NCBI RefSeq assembly: GCF_048773025.1
Contig: NC_133550.1
Location: 5,258,176-5,322,175, forward strand
Direction: 5' to 3'
Length of the DNA: 64,000 nt
DNA from: Camelus bactrianus
Lineage: Eukaryota > Chordata > Mammalia > Artiodactyla > Camelidae
Part shown: in pieces, positions 1 through 13,512 of the stretch
Layout of the letters: each line of letters opens with the position of its first letter
Numbering within the stretch: position 1 is the first letter of the stretch
Notes under the pieces: generated by a model
Seen by the model: only the letters and a program-made list of their open reading frames with translations
The model's database searches: none
What the model was told of the DNA's origin: nothing
Position numbers and translations under genes: made by a program

Positions 1-3000
1 AACTGATCATGTGGAGAGACGTTCGTTCATCTATCACAAAGGAAACGTGTTGCAGGAGAAACTTTTACTCTGGTTTCTCAGTCTGTTTCCTACTGCCGGT
101 TTGAATTTCCTGCAGTTTTCACTGTCAAACTGATTTGGAGCTCGTACCTCCCCATATATATGTATGGAGTGAAGTTTGAATCTGAAAAGAAACTTTGTGT
201 TCCCAACAAGCTAGGTGAAGGACGGCTTTCACACACAAATATCTCTCAGATCTGAGCATGTGGAGAGACGTTCGTTCATCTAGCACAAAGGGAAAGGATT
301 GCAGGTGAAACTTTTAGTCTGGTTTCTCAGTCTGTTTCCTACTGCCGGTTGGAAGTACCTGCAGTTTTCACTGTAAAACCTAGTTGGAGCTAGTACATCC
401 CCATATGCATGAATGGAGTGGAGTTTGCAAGTGAAAGGTAACTTTGTGTTCCCAACAAGCTAGGTGATTGGCGGCTTTAACACACACATATCTCTCAGAA
501 CTGAGCATGCAGAGAGACGTTCGTTCATCTAGCAAAATATTAACGGGTTGCAGGGGAAATTTTACTCTGGTTCCTCAGTCTGTTTCCTAGTGCCGGTTTG
601 AAGTTACTGCAGTTTTCACTGTAAAACAGTTTGGAGCTCGTACCTCCCTATATATATGTATGGAGTGGAGTTTGCAAGTGAAAAGAAACTATGTGTTCCC
701 AACAAGCTAGGTGAAGCACGGCTTTCACACACACGTATCTCTCAGAACTGAGCATGTGGAGAGACGTTCGTTCATCTAGCACAAAGTGAACGGGTTTCAT
801 GTGAAACTTTTTCTCTGGTTTCTCAGTCTGTTTCCTAGAGCCGGTTTGATTTTCCTGCAGTTTTCACTGTAAAACCGAGTTGGAGCTAGTACCTCCACAT
901 ATATATGTATGGAGTGGAGTTTGCATGTGAAAAGAAACTTTGGGTTCCCAACAAGGTAGGTGAAGTACGGCTTTCACACACACTTATCTCTCAGAATTGA
1001 GTATGTGGAGAGACGTTCGTTCATCTAGCACAAAGGGAACGGATTGCAGGAGAATCTTTTACTCTGGTTTCTCAGGATTTTTTCTACTGCCGGTTTGAAG
1101 TTCCAGCTGTTTTCACTGTAAAACCGAGTTGGAGCTAGTAGCTCCCCATATATATGTATGGAGTGTAGTTTGCAAGTGAAAAGAAACTTTGTGTTCCCAA
1201 CAAGCTAGGTGAAGGGCAGCTTTCACACACAATTATCTCTCAGAACTGAGCATGTGGAGAGGCTTTCGTTCATCTAGCACAAAGGGAACGTGTTGCTGGG
1301 GAAACTTTTACTCTGGTTTCTCAGTCTTTTTCTTAGTGCCTGTTAGAAGACACTGCAGTTTTCACTGTAAAACCGAGTTGGAACTCGTACCTCCCCATAT
1401 ATATGTATGAAGTGGAGTATGCAACTGAAAAGAAAATTTGTGTTCCCAACAAGCTAGGTGAAGGACGGCTTTCACACACACATATCTCTCAGAACTGAGC
1501 ATGTGGTGAGAAGTTCGTTCATCTAGCAAAAATGTAACGGTTTGCAGGATAAACTTTTACTCTGATTTCTCAGTCTGTTTCCTACTGCCGGTTTGAAGTT
1601 CCTGCAGTTTTCACTGTAAAACAGAGTTGGAGCTAGAACCTCCCCATATATATGTGTGGAGTGGAGTTTGCAACTGAAAAGAAACTTTGTGTTCCCAACA
1701 AGCTAGGCGAAGTGCGGCTTTCACACACAAATATCTCTCAGAACTGAGCATGTGGTGAGACGTTCGTTCATCTTGCACAAATGGAGCAGATTGCAGGAGA
1801 AACTTTTACACTGGTTTCTCAGTCTGTTTCCTACTGCCGGGTTGAAGTTCCTGCAGGTTTCACTGTTAAACCGATTTGGAGCTAGTACCTTAGCATACAT
1901 ATGTATGGAATGGAGTTTGCAAGTGAAAAGAAACTTTGGGTTCCCAACAAGCTAGTTGAAGGACGGCTTTCACACACATTTATCTCTCAGAACTGAGCAT
2001 GTGGAGAGACGTACGTTCATCTAGCAGAAAGGGAACGGGTACCAGGAGAAACTTTTACTCTGGTTTCTCAGTCTGTTTCCTAGTGCTGGTTTGAAGTTAC
2101 TGCAGTGTACACTGTAAAGCCGAGTTGGAGCTCGTACCTCCCCATATATACGTATGGAGTGGAGTTTGCAAGTGAAAGAAACTTTGTGTTGCCAAAAAGC
2201 TAGGTGAAGGACGGCTTTCACACACACTTATCTCTCAGAACTGAGCATGTGGAGAGACGTTCTTTCATCTAGCAAAAAGGGAACGGGTTGCATGAGAAAC
2301 TTTTACTCTGGTTTCTCAGTCTGTTTCCTAGTGCTGGTTTGAAATTAGTGCATTTTTCACTGTAAAACCGAGTTGGACCTCGTACCTCCCCATATATATG
2401 TATGGAGAGGAGTTTGCAACCGAAAAGAAACTTTGTGTTCCCAACAAGCTAGGTGAAGGACGGCTTACACACACACTTATCTCTCTGAACTGAGCATGTG
2501 GAGAGACGTTCGTTCATCTAGCACAAAGGGAACGGGTTTCAGGAGAAACTTATACTCTGGATTCTCAGTCTGTTTCCTAGTGCCGGTTTGAAGTTCCTGC
2601 AGTTTTCACTGTAAAACCGAGTTGGAGCTCGTACCTCCCCATATATACGTATGGAGTGGAGTTTGCAAGTGAAAAGAAACATTGTGTTCCCAACAAGCTA
2701 TGTCAAGGACGGCTTTCACACACACTTATCTCTCAGTACTGAGCATTTGGACAGACGTTCGTTCATCTAGCACAAAGGAAACGGGTTGCAGGATAAAATT
2801 TTTACTCTGGTTTCTCAGTCTGTTTCCAAATGCCGGTTTGAAGTTCCTGCAGTTTTCACTGTAAAACCGAGTTGGAGCTCGTACCTACCCATATATATGT
2901 AAGGATTGGAGTTTGCAAGTGAAAAGAAACTTTGTGTTCCCAACAAGCTAGGTGAAGCGCGGCTTTCACACACACTTAGCTCTCAGAACTGAGCATGTGG

Positions 3001-5700
3001 AGAGAATTTCGTTCATCTAGCACAAAGGGAACGGGTTGCAGGAGGAACTTTTCTCTGGTTTCTCAGTCTGTTTCCTAGTGCCAGTTTGAAGTTCCTGCAG
3101 TTTTCACTGTAAACCGAGTTGGAGCTCATACCTCCCCTTATATATGTATGGAGTGGAGTTAGCAACTGAAAAGAAATTTTGTGTTCCCAACAAGATATGT
3201 GAAGGACGGCTTTCACACACACTTATCTCTCAGTACTGAGCATGTGGAGAGACGTTCTTTCATCTAGCACAAAGGGTACAGGTCGCTGGGAAAACTTTTA
3301 CTCTGGTTTCTGAGTCTGTTTCCTATGGCCGGTTTGAAGTTACTGCACTATTCACTGTAAACCCGAGTTGGAGCTCGTACCTCCCCATATATATGTATGG
3401 AGTGGAGTTTGCAACTGAAAATAAACTTTGTGTTCCCAACAAGCTAGGTGAAGGACGGCTTTCACACACACTAATCTTTCAGATCTGAGCATGTGGAGAG
3501 ACGTTCGTTCATCTAGCACAAAGGGAACGGGTTGCAGGAGAAACTTTTACTCTGGTTTCTCAGTCTGTTTCCTAGCTCCGGTTTGAAGTTCCTGCAGTTT
3601 TCACTGTAAAAAGATTTGGAGCTCGTACATCCGCGTATATATGTATGGATTGGAGTTTTCAAGTGAAAAGAAACTTTGTGTTTCCAACAAGCTAGGTGAA
3701 GGTCGGCTTTCACACACACTTATCTCTCAGAACTTAGCATGCGGAGAGACGTTCGTTCATCTAGCATAAAATTAACCTGATGGAGGAGAAACTTTTACTC
3801 TGGTTTCTCAGTCTGTTTCCTACTGCCGGTTTGAAATTCCTGCAGATTTCACTGTAAAACCGTTTTGGTGCTCGTACCTCCCCATATATATGTATGGAGT
3901 GGAGTTTGCAAGTGAAAAGAAACTTTGTGTTCCCAACAAGGTAGGTGAAGTACGGCTTTCACACACACTTATCTCAAAGAACTGAGCATGTGGAGGTAGG
4001 TTCGTTCATCTAGCACAAAGGGAACGGATTGCAGGAGAAACTTTTGCTCTGGTTTCTCAGTCTGTTTCCTACTGCCGGTTTGTTGTTCCTACAGTTTTCA
4101 CTGTAAAACAGAGTTGGAGCTCGTACCTCCCATATATATGGACGGAGTGGAGTTTGCAACTGAAAAGAAACTTTGTGTTCCCAACAAGCTAGTTGAAGGA
4201 CGGCTTTCACACACACTTATCTCTCAGAACTGAGCATGTGGAGAGACGTTCGTTCATCTAGCACAAAGGGAACGGGTTGCAGGAGAAACTTAACTCTGGT
4301 TTCTCATTCTGTTTCCTAGTGCCAGTTTGAACTTCCTGCAGTTTTCACTGTAAAACCGATTTGGAGCTCGTACTTCCCCATATATATGTATGGAGTGGAG
4401 TTTGCAAATAAAAAGAAACTTTGTGTTCCCAACAAGCTAGGTGAAGGACGGCTTTCACACACACTTTTCTCTCAGAACTGAGCATGTGGAGAGACGTTCG
4501 TTCATCTAGCACAAAGGGAAAGGGTTGCAGGGGAAACTTTTACTCTGGCTTCTCAGTCTGTTTCCTAATGCCGGTTTTAAGTTCCAGCAAGTTTTCACTG
4601 TAAAACCGAATTGGAGCTACAACCTCCCCAAATACATGTATGGAGTGTAGTTTGCAAGTGAAAAGAAACTTTGTGTTCCCAATAAGCTAGGTGAAGGGCG
4701 GTTTTCACACACACTTATCTCTCAGAATTGTGCATGCGGAGAGACGTTCGTTTATTTAGGACAAATGGAACGGGTTGAAGGAGAAACTTTACTTTGGTTT
4801 CTCAGTCTGTTTCCTATTGCCGTTTTGAAGTTACTGCAGTTTTCTCTGTAAATCCGAGTTGGAGCTCATACATCCCCATATATATGTATGGAATGGAGTT
4901 TGCAAGGGAAAAGAAACTTTGTGTTCCCAACAAGCTAGCTGAAGTGCGAATTTCACACACACTTATCTCTCAGAACTGAGCATGCGGAGATAATTTCGTT
5001 CATCTAGCACAAAGGGAACGGTTTGCAGGAGAAACTTTTACTCTGGTTTCTCAGTCTGTTTCCTAGTGCCGGTTTGAAGTTACTGCAGTTTTCACTATAA
5101 ATCCGAGTTGGAGCTCATACCTCCCCATATATATGTATGGAATGGAGTTTGCAAGTGAAAAGTAACTTTGTGTTCCCAACAAGCTAGCTGAAATTCGGCT
5201 TTCACACACACTTATCTCTCAGAACGGAGCATGTGGAGAGACGTTCGTTCATCTAGCACAAAAGGATCTGGTGGCAGGAGAAACCTTTACTCTGGTTTCT
5301 CAGTCTGTTTCCTAGTGCCGGTTAGAAGATACTGCAGTTTTCACTGTAAAACCGAGTTGGAGCTCGTACCTCCCCATATATATGTATGGAGTGTAGTTTG
5401 CAACTGAAAAGAAACTTTGTGTTCCCAACAAGCTTGGTGAAGGACGGCTTTCACACACACTTATCTCTCAGAACTGAGCATGCAGAGAGACGTTCGTTCA
5501 CCTAGCACTATGGGAACCGGTTGCAGGAGAAACATTTTCTCTGGTTTCTCAGTCTGTTTCCTACTGCCGGGTTGAAGTTCCTGCAGTGTACACTGTAAAG
5601 CCGAGTTGGAGCTCGTACCTCCCCATATATATGTATGGAGTGGAGTTTGCAACTGAAAAGAAACTTTGTGTTCCCAACAAGCTAGGTGAAGGACGGCTTT
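1..5700 (+). repeat. Module copy 1 (m1-m23), first copy of the ~20-monomer higher-order unit
   Basis: Monomer starts are 5, 254, 503, 750, 999, 1248, 1497, 1746, 1995, 2243, 2492, 2741, 2991, 3238, 3487, 3735, 3984, 4232, 4480, 4730, 4978, 5227 and 5476. Diagnostic variants include gatcatg with ctatcac (m1), aaaggattgcagg (m2), gcagagag with aaatattaacggg (m3), gagtatg with caggattttttc (m5), gggtacaggtcgctgg (m14), ctagctccgg (m15), aattaacctgatgg (m16), gtggaggtagg (m17) and tttatttaggac (m20). The same order returns at 8,211 and 23,376, so this is one copy of a composite unit. It is the most complete of the three, keeping m3, m8, m11 and m12, each of which is missing or fused in one other copy. 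The last two monomers (5,227 and 5,476) have no counterpart after the module in the other copies. Confidence 0.88.
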
Positions 5701-5724
5701 CACACACCCTTACTTCTCAGAACT

Positions 5725-8210
5725 GAGCATGTGGAGAGACGTTCGTTCATCTAGCACAAAGGGAACGGGTGCAGGAGAAACTTTTACTCTGATTTCTCAT
5801 ACTGTTTCATAGTGCCGGTTTGAAGTTCCTGAAGTTTTCACTGTAAAACCGAGTTGGAGCTCGTACCTCCCCATATATATGTATGGAGAGGAGTTTGCAA
5901 CTGAAAAGAAACTTTGTGTTCCCAACAAGCTAGGTGAAGGACGGCTTTCACACACAATTATCTCTCAGAACTGAGCATGTGGAGAGACGTTCGTTCATCT
6001 AGCACAAAGGGAAAGGATTGCAGATGAAACTTTTACTCTGGTTTCTCAGTCTGTTTCCTACTGCCGGTTTGAAGTACCTGCAGTTTTCACTGTAAAACCT
6101 AGTTGGAGCTAGTACCTCCCCATAAGCATGTATGGAGTGGAGTTTGCAAGTGAAAGGTAACATTGTGTTCCCAACAAGCTAGGTGATTGGCAGCTTTAAC
6201 ACACACATATCTCTCAGAACTGAGCATGTGGAGAGACGTTCGTTCATCTAGCACAAAGTGAAAGGGTTGCATGTGAAACTTTTACTCTGGTTTCTCAGTC
6301 TTTTTCTTAGTGCCTTTTAGAAGATACTGCAGTTTTCACTTTAAAACCGAGTTGGAGCTCGTACCTCCCCATATATATGTATGAAGTGGAGTTTGCAACT
6401 GAAAAGAAACTTTGTGTTCCCAACAAGATAGGTGAAGGACGGCTTTCACACACACTAATCCCTCAGAACTGAGCATGAGGAGAGACCTTTGTTCATGTAT
6501 CACAAAGGGACGAGTTGCAGGAGAAACTTTTACTCTGGTTTCTCAGTCTGTTTCCTAGAGCCGGTTTGAAGTTACTGCAGTTTTCACTGTAAAACAGAGT
6601 TGGAGCTCGTACCTCCCCATATATATGTATGGAGTGGAGTTTGCAAGTGAAAAGAAACTTTTTGTTCCCAACAAGTTAGGTGAAGCACGGGTTTCACACA
6701 CACATATCTCTCAGAAGTGAGCATGTGGAGAGGCTTTCGTTAATCTAGCACAAAGGGAACGGGTTGCATGTGAAACTTTTACTCTGGTTTCTCAGTCTGT
6801 TTCCTAGTGCCGGTTTGATATTCCTGCATTTTTCACTGCAAAACCGATTTGGAACTAGTACTTCCCCTTATATATGTATGGAGTGGAGTTTGCATGTGAA
6901 AAGAATCTTTGTGTTCCCAACAAGCTAGTTGAAGGACGGCTTTCACACACACATATTTCTCAGAAATGAGCATGTGGAGAGACTTTCTTTCATCTAGCAC
7001 AAAGGGAACGGATTGCAGGAGAAACTTTTACTCTGGTTTCTCAGTCTGTTTCCTACTGCCGGTTTGAAGTTCCTGCAGTTTTCACTGTAAAACCGAGTTG
7101 GAGCTAGTACCTCCCCATATATATGTATGGAGTGGAGTTTGCAACTGAAAAGAAACTTTGTGTACCCACAAGCTAGGTTAAGGACGGCTTTCACACACAC
7201 TTAGCTCTCAGAACTTAGCATGCGGAGAGACTTTCGTTCATCTAGCACAAAGGGAAAGGTTTGCAGGAGAAAATTTACTCTGGTTTCTCAGTCTGTTTCC
7301 TAGTGCCGGTTTGAAGTTCCTGCAGTTTTCACTGAAAAAACCGAGTTGGAGCTCATACCTCCCCATATATATGTATGGAGTGGAGTTTGCAACTGAAAAG
7401 AAACTTTGTGTTCCCAACAAGCTAGGTGAAGGACGGCTTTCACACACACTTATCTCTCAGAACTGAGCATCTGGAGAGACTTTCGTTCATCTAGCACAAA
7501 GGAAACGGGTTGCTGGGGAAACTTTTACTCTGGTTTCTAAGTCTTTTTCCTACTGCCTGTTTGAATTTCCTGCAGTTTTCACTGTAAAACAGAGTTGGAG
7601 CTAGTACCTCCCCATATACATGTATGGAGTGGAGTTTGAAAGTGAAAGGAAACTTTGTGTTCCCAACAAGCTTGGTGAAGGACAGCTTTCACACACACTA
7701 ATCTCTCAGAACTGAGCATGTGGAGAGACGTTCTTTATCTAGCACAAAGGGAACGGGTTGCTGGAGAAACTTTTACTCTGGTTTCTCTGTCTTTTTCCTA
7801 GTTCCGGTTTGAAGTTCCTGCAGTTTTCACTGAAAAAACGTGTTCGAGCTCGTACATCCCCGTATATATGTATGGAGTGGAGTTTGCAAGTGAAAAGAAG
7901 CTTTGTGTTCCCAACAAGCTAGGTGAAGGACGGCTTTCACACACACTTATCTCTCAGAACTGAGCATGTGGAGAGACGTTCGTTCATCTAGCACAAAGGA
8001 AACGGTTTGAAGGAGAAACTTTTACTCTGGTTTCTAAGTCTGTTTCCAACTGCCGGTTGGAAGTACCTGCAGTTTTCACTGTAAAATCGAGTTGGAGCTC
8101 GTAACTCCCCATATATATGTAGGGAGTGAAGTTTGCAAGTGAAAAGAAACTTTGTGTTCCCAACAAGCTAGGTGAAGTATGGCTTTCACACACCCTTACT
8201 TCTCAGAACT
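5725..8210 (+). repeat. Ten-monomer upstream arm (m24-m33) of the 15.2-kb duplication, copy A
   Basis: Starts are 5725, 5973, 6222, 6471, 6719, 6968, 7216, 7465, 7714 and 7962. The order of variants gggtgcagg, aaaggattgcagatg, aaagtgaaaggg, catgaggagagacctttg, then a monomer with ttcgttaatc, and at the end monomers with ctgaaaaaacg and gtagggag, returns at 20,891-23,375 at a distance of about 15,165 bp. It directly precedes module copy 2, just as its partner precedes module copy 3. The similarity starts between about 5,650 and 5,725, because the monomer at 5,476 and the one at 20,642 are different subtypes. Confidence 0.85.
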
Positions 8211-9455
8211 GATCATGTGGAGAGACGTTCGTTCATCTATCACAAAGGGAACGTGTTGCAGGAGAAACTTTTACTCTGGTTTCTCAGTCTGTTTCCTACT
8301 GCCGGTTTGAATTTCCTGCAGTTTTCACTGTCAAACTGATTTGGAGCTCATACCTCCCCATATATATGTATGGAGTGAAGTTTGAATCTGAAAAGAAACT
8401 TTGTGTTCCCAACAAGCTAGGTGAAGGACGGCTTTCACACACAAATATCTCTCAGATCTGAGCATGTGGAGAGACGTTCGTTCATCTAGCACAAAGGGAA
8501 AGGATTGCAGGTGAAACTTTTACTCTGGTTTCTCAGTCTGTTTCCTACTGCCGGTTGGAAGTACCTGCAGTTTTCACTGTAAAACCTAGTTGGAGCTAGT
8601 ACTTCCCCATATGCATGAATGGAGTGGAGTTTGCAAGTGAAAGGTAACTTTGTGTTCCCAACAAGCTAGGTGATTGGCGGCTTTAACACACAATTATCTC
8701 TCAGAACTGAGCATGTGGAGAGACGTTCGTTCATCTAGCACAAAGTGAACGGGTTTCATGTGAAACTTTTACTCTGGTTTCTCAGTCTGTTTCCTAGAGC
8801 CGGTTTGATTTTCCTGCAGTTTTCACTGTAAAACCGAGTTGGAGCTAGTACCTCCACATATATATGTATGGAGTGGAGTTTGCATGTGAAAAGAAAATTT
8901 GGGTTCCCAACAAGGTAGGTGAAGTACGGCTTTCACACACACTTATCTCTCAGAATTGAGTATGTGGAGAGACGTTCGTTCATCTAGCACAAAGGGAACG
9001 GATTGCAGGAGAATCTTTTACTCTGGTATCTCAGGATTTTTTCTACTGCCGGTTTGAAGTTCCAGCTGTTTTCACTGTAAAACCGAGTTGGAGCTAGTAC
9101 CTCCCCATATATATGTATGGAGTGGAGTTTGCAAGTGAAAAGAAACTTTGTGTTCCCAACAAGCTAGGTGAAGGGCAGCTTTCACACACAATTATCTCTC
9201 AGAACTGAACATGTGGAGAGGATTTCGTTCATCTAGCACAAAGGGAACGTGTTGCTGGGGAAACTTTTACTCTGGTTTCTCAGACTTTTTCTTAGTGCCT
9301 GTTAGAAGACACTGCAGTTTTCACTGTAAAACCGAGTTGGAGCTCGTACCTACCCATATATATGTATGAAGTGGAGTTTGCAACTGAAAAGAAAATTTGT
9401 GTTCCCAACAAGCTAGGTGAAGGACGGCTTTCACACACACATATCTCTCAGAACT

Positions 9456-9704
9456 GAGCATGTGGAGAGAAGTTCGTTCATCTAGCAAAAATGTAACGGT
9501 TTGCAGGAGAAACTTTTACTCTGATTTCTCAGTCTGTTTCCTACTGCCGGTTTGAAGTTCCTGCAGTTTTCACTGTAAAACAGAGTTGGAGCTAGAACCT
9601 CCCCATATATATGTGTGGAGTGGAGTTTGCAACTGAAAAGAAACTTTGGGTTCCCAACAAGCTAGTTGAAGGACGGCTTTCACACACATTTATCTCTCAG
9701 AACT
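9456..9704 (+). repeat. Chimeric monomer marking a deletion in module copy 2
   Basis: The first part matches the copy-1 monomer at 1497 (aaaaatgtaacgg, gtgtggagtgg, caactg) and the last part matches that at 1746 (tttgggttcc, agctagttgaagg, cacacatttatc). The switch lies between 9,634 and 9,648, in the shared stretch tgaaaagaaacttt. Copy 3 keeps both parent monomers separate (24868 and 25117), so copy 2 is the one that changed, losing exactly one repeat length. Confidence 0.88.
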
Positions 9705-10530
9705 GAGCATGTGGAGAGACGTTCGTTCATCTAGCAGAAAGGGAACGGGTACCAGGAGAAACTTTTACTCTGGTTTCTCAGTCTGTTTCCTAGTGCTGGT
9801 TTGAAGTTACTGCAGTGTACACTGTAAAGCCGAGTTGGAGCTCGTACCTCCCCATATATACGTATGGAGTGGAGTTTGCAAGTGAAAGAAACTTTGTGTT
9901 CCCAAAAAGCTAGGTGAAGGACGGCTTTCACACACACTTATCTCTCAGAACTGAGCATGTGGAGAGACGTTCTTTCATCTAGCAAAAAGGGAACGGGTTG
10001 CATGAGAAACTTTTACTCTGGTTTCTCAGTCTGTTTCCTAGTGCTGGTTTGAAATTAGTGCATTTTTCACTGTAAAACCGAGTTGGACCTCGTACCTCCC
10101 CATATATATGTATGGAGAGGAGTTTGCAACCGAAAAGAAACTTTGTGTTCCCAACAAACTAGGTGAAGGACGGCTTACACACACACTTATCTCTCTGAAC
10201 TGAGCATGTGGAGAGACGTTCGTTCATCTAGCACAAAGGGAACGGGTTTCAGGAGAAACTTATACTCTGGATTCTCAGTCTGTTTCCTAGTGCCGGTTTG
10301 AAGTTCCTGCAGTTTTCACTGTAAAACCGAGTTGGAGCTCGTACCTCCCCATATATACGTATGGAGTGGAGTTTGCAAGTGAAAAGAAACATTGTGTTCC
10401 CAACAAGCTAGGTCAAGGACGGCTTTCACACACACTTATCTCTCAGAACTGAGCATGTGGACAGACGTTCGTTCATCTAGCACAAAGGAAACGGGTTGCA
10501 GGATAAAATTTTTACTCTGGTTTCTCAGTC

Positions 10531-13512
10531 TGTTTCCAAATGCCGGTTTGAAGTTCCTGCAGTTTTCACTGTAAAACCGAGTTGGAGCTCGTACCTACCC
10601 ATATATATGTAAGGATTGGAGTTTGCAAGTGAAAAGAAACTTTGTGTTCCCAACAAGCTAGGTGAAGCGCGGCTTTCACACACACTTAGCTCTCAGAACT
10701 GAGCATGTGGAGAGAATTTCGTTCATCTAGCACAAAGGGAACGGGTTGCAGGAGGAACTTTTCTCTGGTTTCTCAGTCTGTTTCCTAGTGCCAGTTTGAA
10801 GTTCCTGCAGTTTTCACTGTAAACCGAGTTGGAGCTCATACCTCCCCTTATATATGTATGGAGTGGAGTTAGCAACTGAAAAGAAATTTTGTGATCCCAA
10901 CAAGATATGTGAAGGACGGCTTTCACACACACTTATCTCTCAGTACTCAGCATGTGGAGAGACGTTCTTTCATCTAGCACAAAGGGTACAGGTCGCTGGG
11001 AAAACTTTTACTCTGGTTTCTGAGTCTGTTTCCTATTGCCGGTTTGAAGTTACTGCACTATTCACTGTAAACCCGAGTTGGAGCTCGTACCTCCCCATAT
11101 ATATGTATGGAGTGGAGTTTGCAACTGAAAATAAACTTTGTGTTCCCAACAAGCTAGGTGAAGGACGGCTTTCACACACACTAATCTTTCAGATCTGAGC
11201 ATGTGGAGAGACGTTCGTTCATCTAGCACAAAGGGAACGGGTTGCAGGAGAAACTTTTACTCTGGTTTCTCAGTCTGTTTCCTAGCTCCGGTTTGAAGTT
11301 CCTGCAGTTTTCACTGTAAAAAGATTTGGAGCTCGTACATCCCGTATATATGTATGGATTGGAGTTTTCAAGTGAAAAGAAACTTTGTGTTTCCAACAAG
11401 CTAGGTGAAGGTCGGCTTTCACACACACTTATCTCTCAGAACTGAGCATGCAGAGAGACGTTCGTTCATCTAGCATAAAATTAACCTGATGGAGGAGAAA
11501 CTTTTACTCTGGTTTCTCAGTCTGTTTCCTACTGCCAGTTTGAAATTCCTGCAGATTTCACTGTAAAACCGATTTGGTGCTCGTACCTCCCCATATATAT
11601 GTATGGAGTGGAGTTTGCAAGTGAAAAGAAACTTTGTGTTCCCAACAAGGTAGGTGAAGTACGGCTTTCACACACACTTATCTCAAAGAACTGAGCATGT
11701 GGAGGTAGGTTCGTTCATCTAGCACAAAGGGAACGGATTGCAGGAGAAACTTTTGCTCTGGTTTCTCAGTCTGTTTCCTACTGCCGGTTTGTTGTTCCTA
11801 CAGTTTTCACTGTAAAACAGAGTTGGAGCTCGTACCTCCCATATATATGGACGGAGTGGAGTTTGCAACTGAAAAGAAACTTTGTGTTCCCAACAAGCTA
11901 GTTGAAGGACGGCTTTCACACACACTTATCTCTCAGAACTGAGCATGTGGAGAGACGTTCGTTCATCTAGCACAAAGGGAACGGGTTGCAGGAGAAACTT
12001 AACTCTGGTTTCTCATTCTGTTTCCTAGTGCCAGTTTGAACTTCCTGCAGTTTTCACTGTAAAACCGATTTGGAGCTCGTACTTCCCCATATATATGTAT
12101 GGAATGGAGTTTGCAAATGAAAAGAAACTTTGTGTTCCCAACAAGCTAGGTGAAGGACGGCTTTCACACACACTTTTCTCTCAGAACTGAGCATGTGGAG
12201 AGACGTTCGTTCATCTAGCACAAAGGGAAAGGGTTGCAGGGGAAACTTTTACTCTGGCTTCTCAGTCTGTTTCCTAATGCCGGTTTTAAGTTCCAGCAAG
12301 TTTTCACTGTAAAACCGAATTGGAGCTACTACCTCCCCAAATACATGTATGGAGTGTAGTTTGCAAGGGAAAAGAAACTTTGTGTTCCCAATAAGCTAGG
12401 TGAAGGGCGGTTTTCACACACACTTATCTCTCAGAATTGTGCATGCGGAGAGACGTTCGTTTATTTAGGACAAATGGAACGGGTTGAAGGAGAAACTTTT
12501 ACTCTGGTTTCTCAGTCTGTTTCCTATTGCCGTTTTGAAGTTACTGCAGTTTTCTCTGTAAATCCGAGTTGGAGCTCATACATCCCCATATATATGTATG
12601 GAATGGAGTTTGCAAGGGAAAAGAAACTTTGTGTTCCCAACAAGCTAGCTGAAGTGCGAATTTCACACACACTTATCTCTCAGAACTGAGCATGCGGAGA
12701 GAATTTCGTTCATCTAGCACAAAGGGAACGGTTTGCAGGAGAAACTTTTACTCTGGTTTCTCAGTCTGTTTCCTAGTGCCGGTTTGAAGTTACTGCAGTA
12801 TTCACTATAAATCCGAGTTGGAGCTCATACCTCCCCATATATATGTATGGAATGGAGTTTGCAAGTGAAAAGTAACTTTGTGTTCCCAACAAGCTAGCTG
12901 AAATTCGGCTTTCACACACACTTATCTCTCAGAACTGAGCATGTGGAGAGACATTCGTTCATCTAGCACAAATGGAACGGGTTGCAGGAGAAACTTTAAC
13001 TCTGGTTTCTCAGTCTGTTTCATAGTGCCGGTTTGAAGTTCCTACAGTTTTCACTGTAAAACCGAGTTGGAGCTCGTACCTCCCCATATATATGTATGGA
13101 TTGGAGTTTGCAAGTGAAAAGAAACTTTTAGTTCCCAACAAGCTAGGTGAAGGACGGCTTTCACACACACTTATCTCTCAGAACTGAGCATGTGGAGAGA
13201 AGTTCGTTCATCTAGCAAAAAGGGAACAGGTTGCAGGAGAAACTTTTACTCTGGTTTCTCAGTCTGTTTCCTAGTGCCGTTTTGAAGTTCCTGCAGTTTA
13301 CACTGTAAAAATAGTTGGAGCTCGTACATTCCCGTATATATGTATGGAGTGGAGTTTGCAAGGGAAAAGAAACTTTGTGTTCCCAACAAGCTAGGTGAAG
13401 TGCGGCTTTCACACACACTTATCTCTCAGAACTGAGCATGCGGAGAGAATTTCGTTCATCTAGCACAAAGGGAACGGGTTGCAGGAGAAACTTTTACTCT
13501 GGTTTCTCAGTC
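10531..13512 (+). repeat. 12-monomer tandem duplication, first copy (2,982 bp)
   Basis: Every monomer from the second half of the one at 10451 to the first half of the one at 13434 recurs exactly 2,982 bp later. The pairs are 10701/13683, 10948/13930, 11197/14179, 11444/14426, 11693/14675, 11941/14923, 12189/15171, 12439/15421, 12688/15670, 12937/15919 and 13186/16168. The copies differ by only about zero to three bases per monomer in the monomers I compared, so the duplication is recent. The edges cannot be set to a single base because they lie in a stretch shared by the recombining monomers. Confidence 0.92.

Noticed and set aside
228-245. CA run (tcacacacac) as a microsatellite
   Set aside because: It is only about four CA units, constant in position within the monomer, and part of the satellite consensus rather than a separate locus.
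3409-3430. AATAAA in the variant gaaaataaac as a polyadenylation signal
   Set aside because: It is a one-base variant of gaaaagaaac that occurs in several monomers with no gene upstream, so chance is the simplest reading.
10854-11198. A 114-codon open frame spanning more than one monomer (another at 39,690-40,034)
   Set aside because: It is open only because single changes removed the usual stops. The closely matching monomers at 13.8-14.2 kb (offset 2,982 bp) do not keep it open, and its content is translated satellite.
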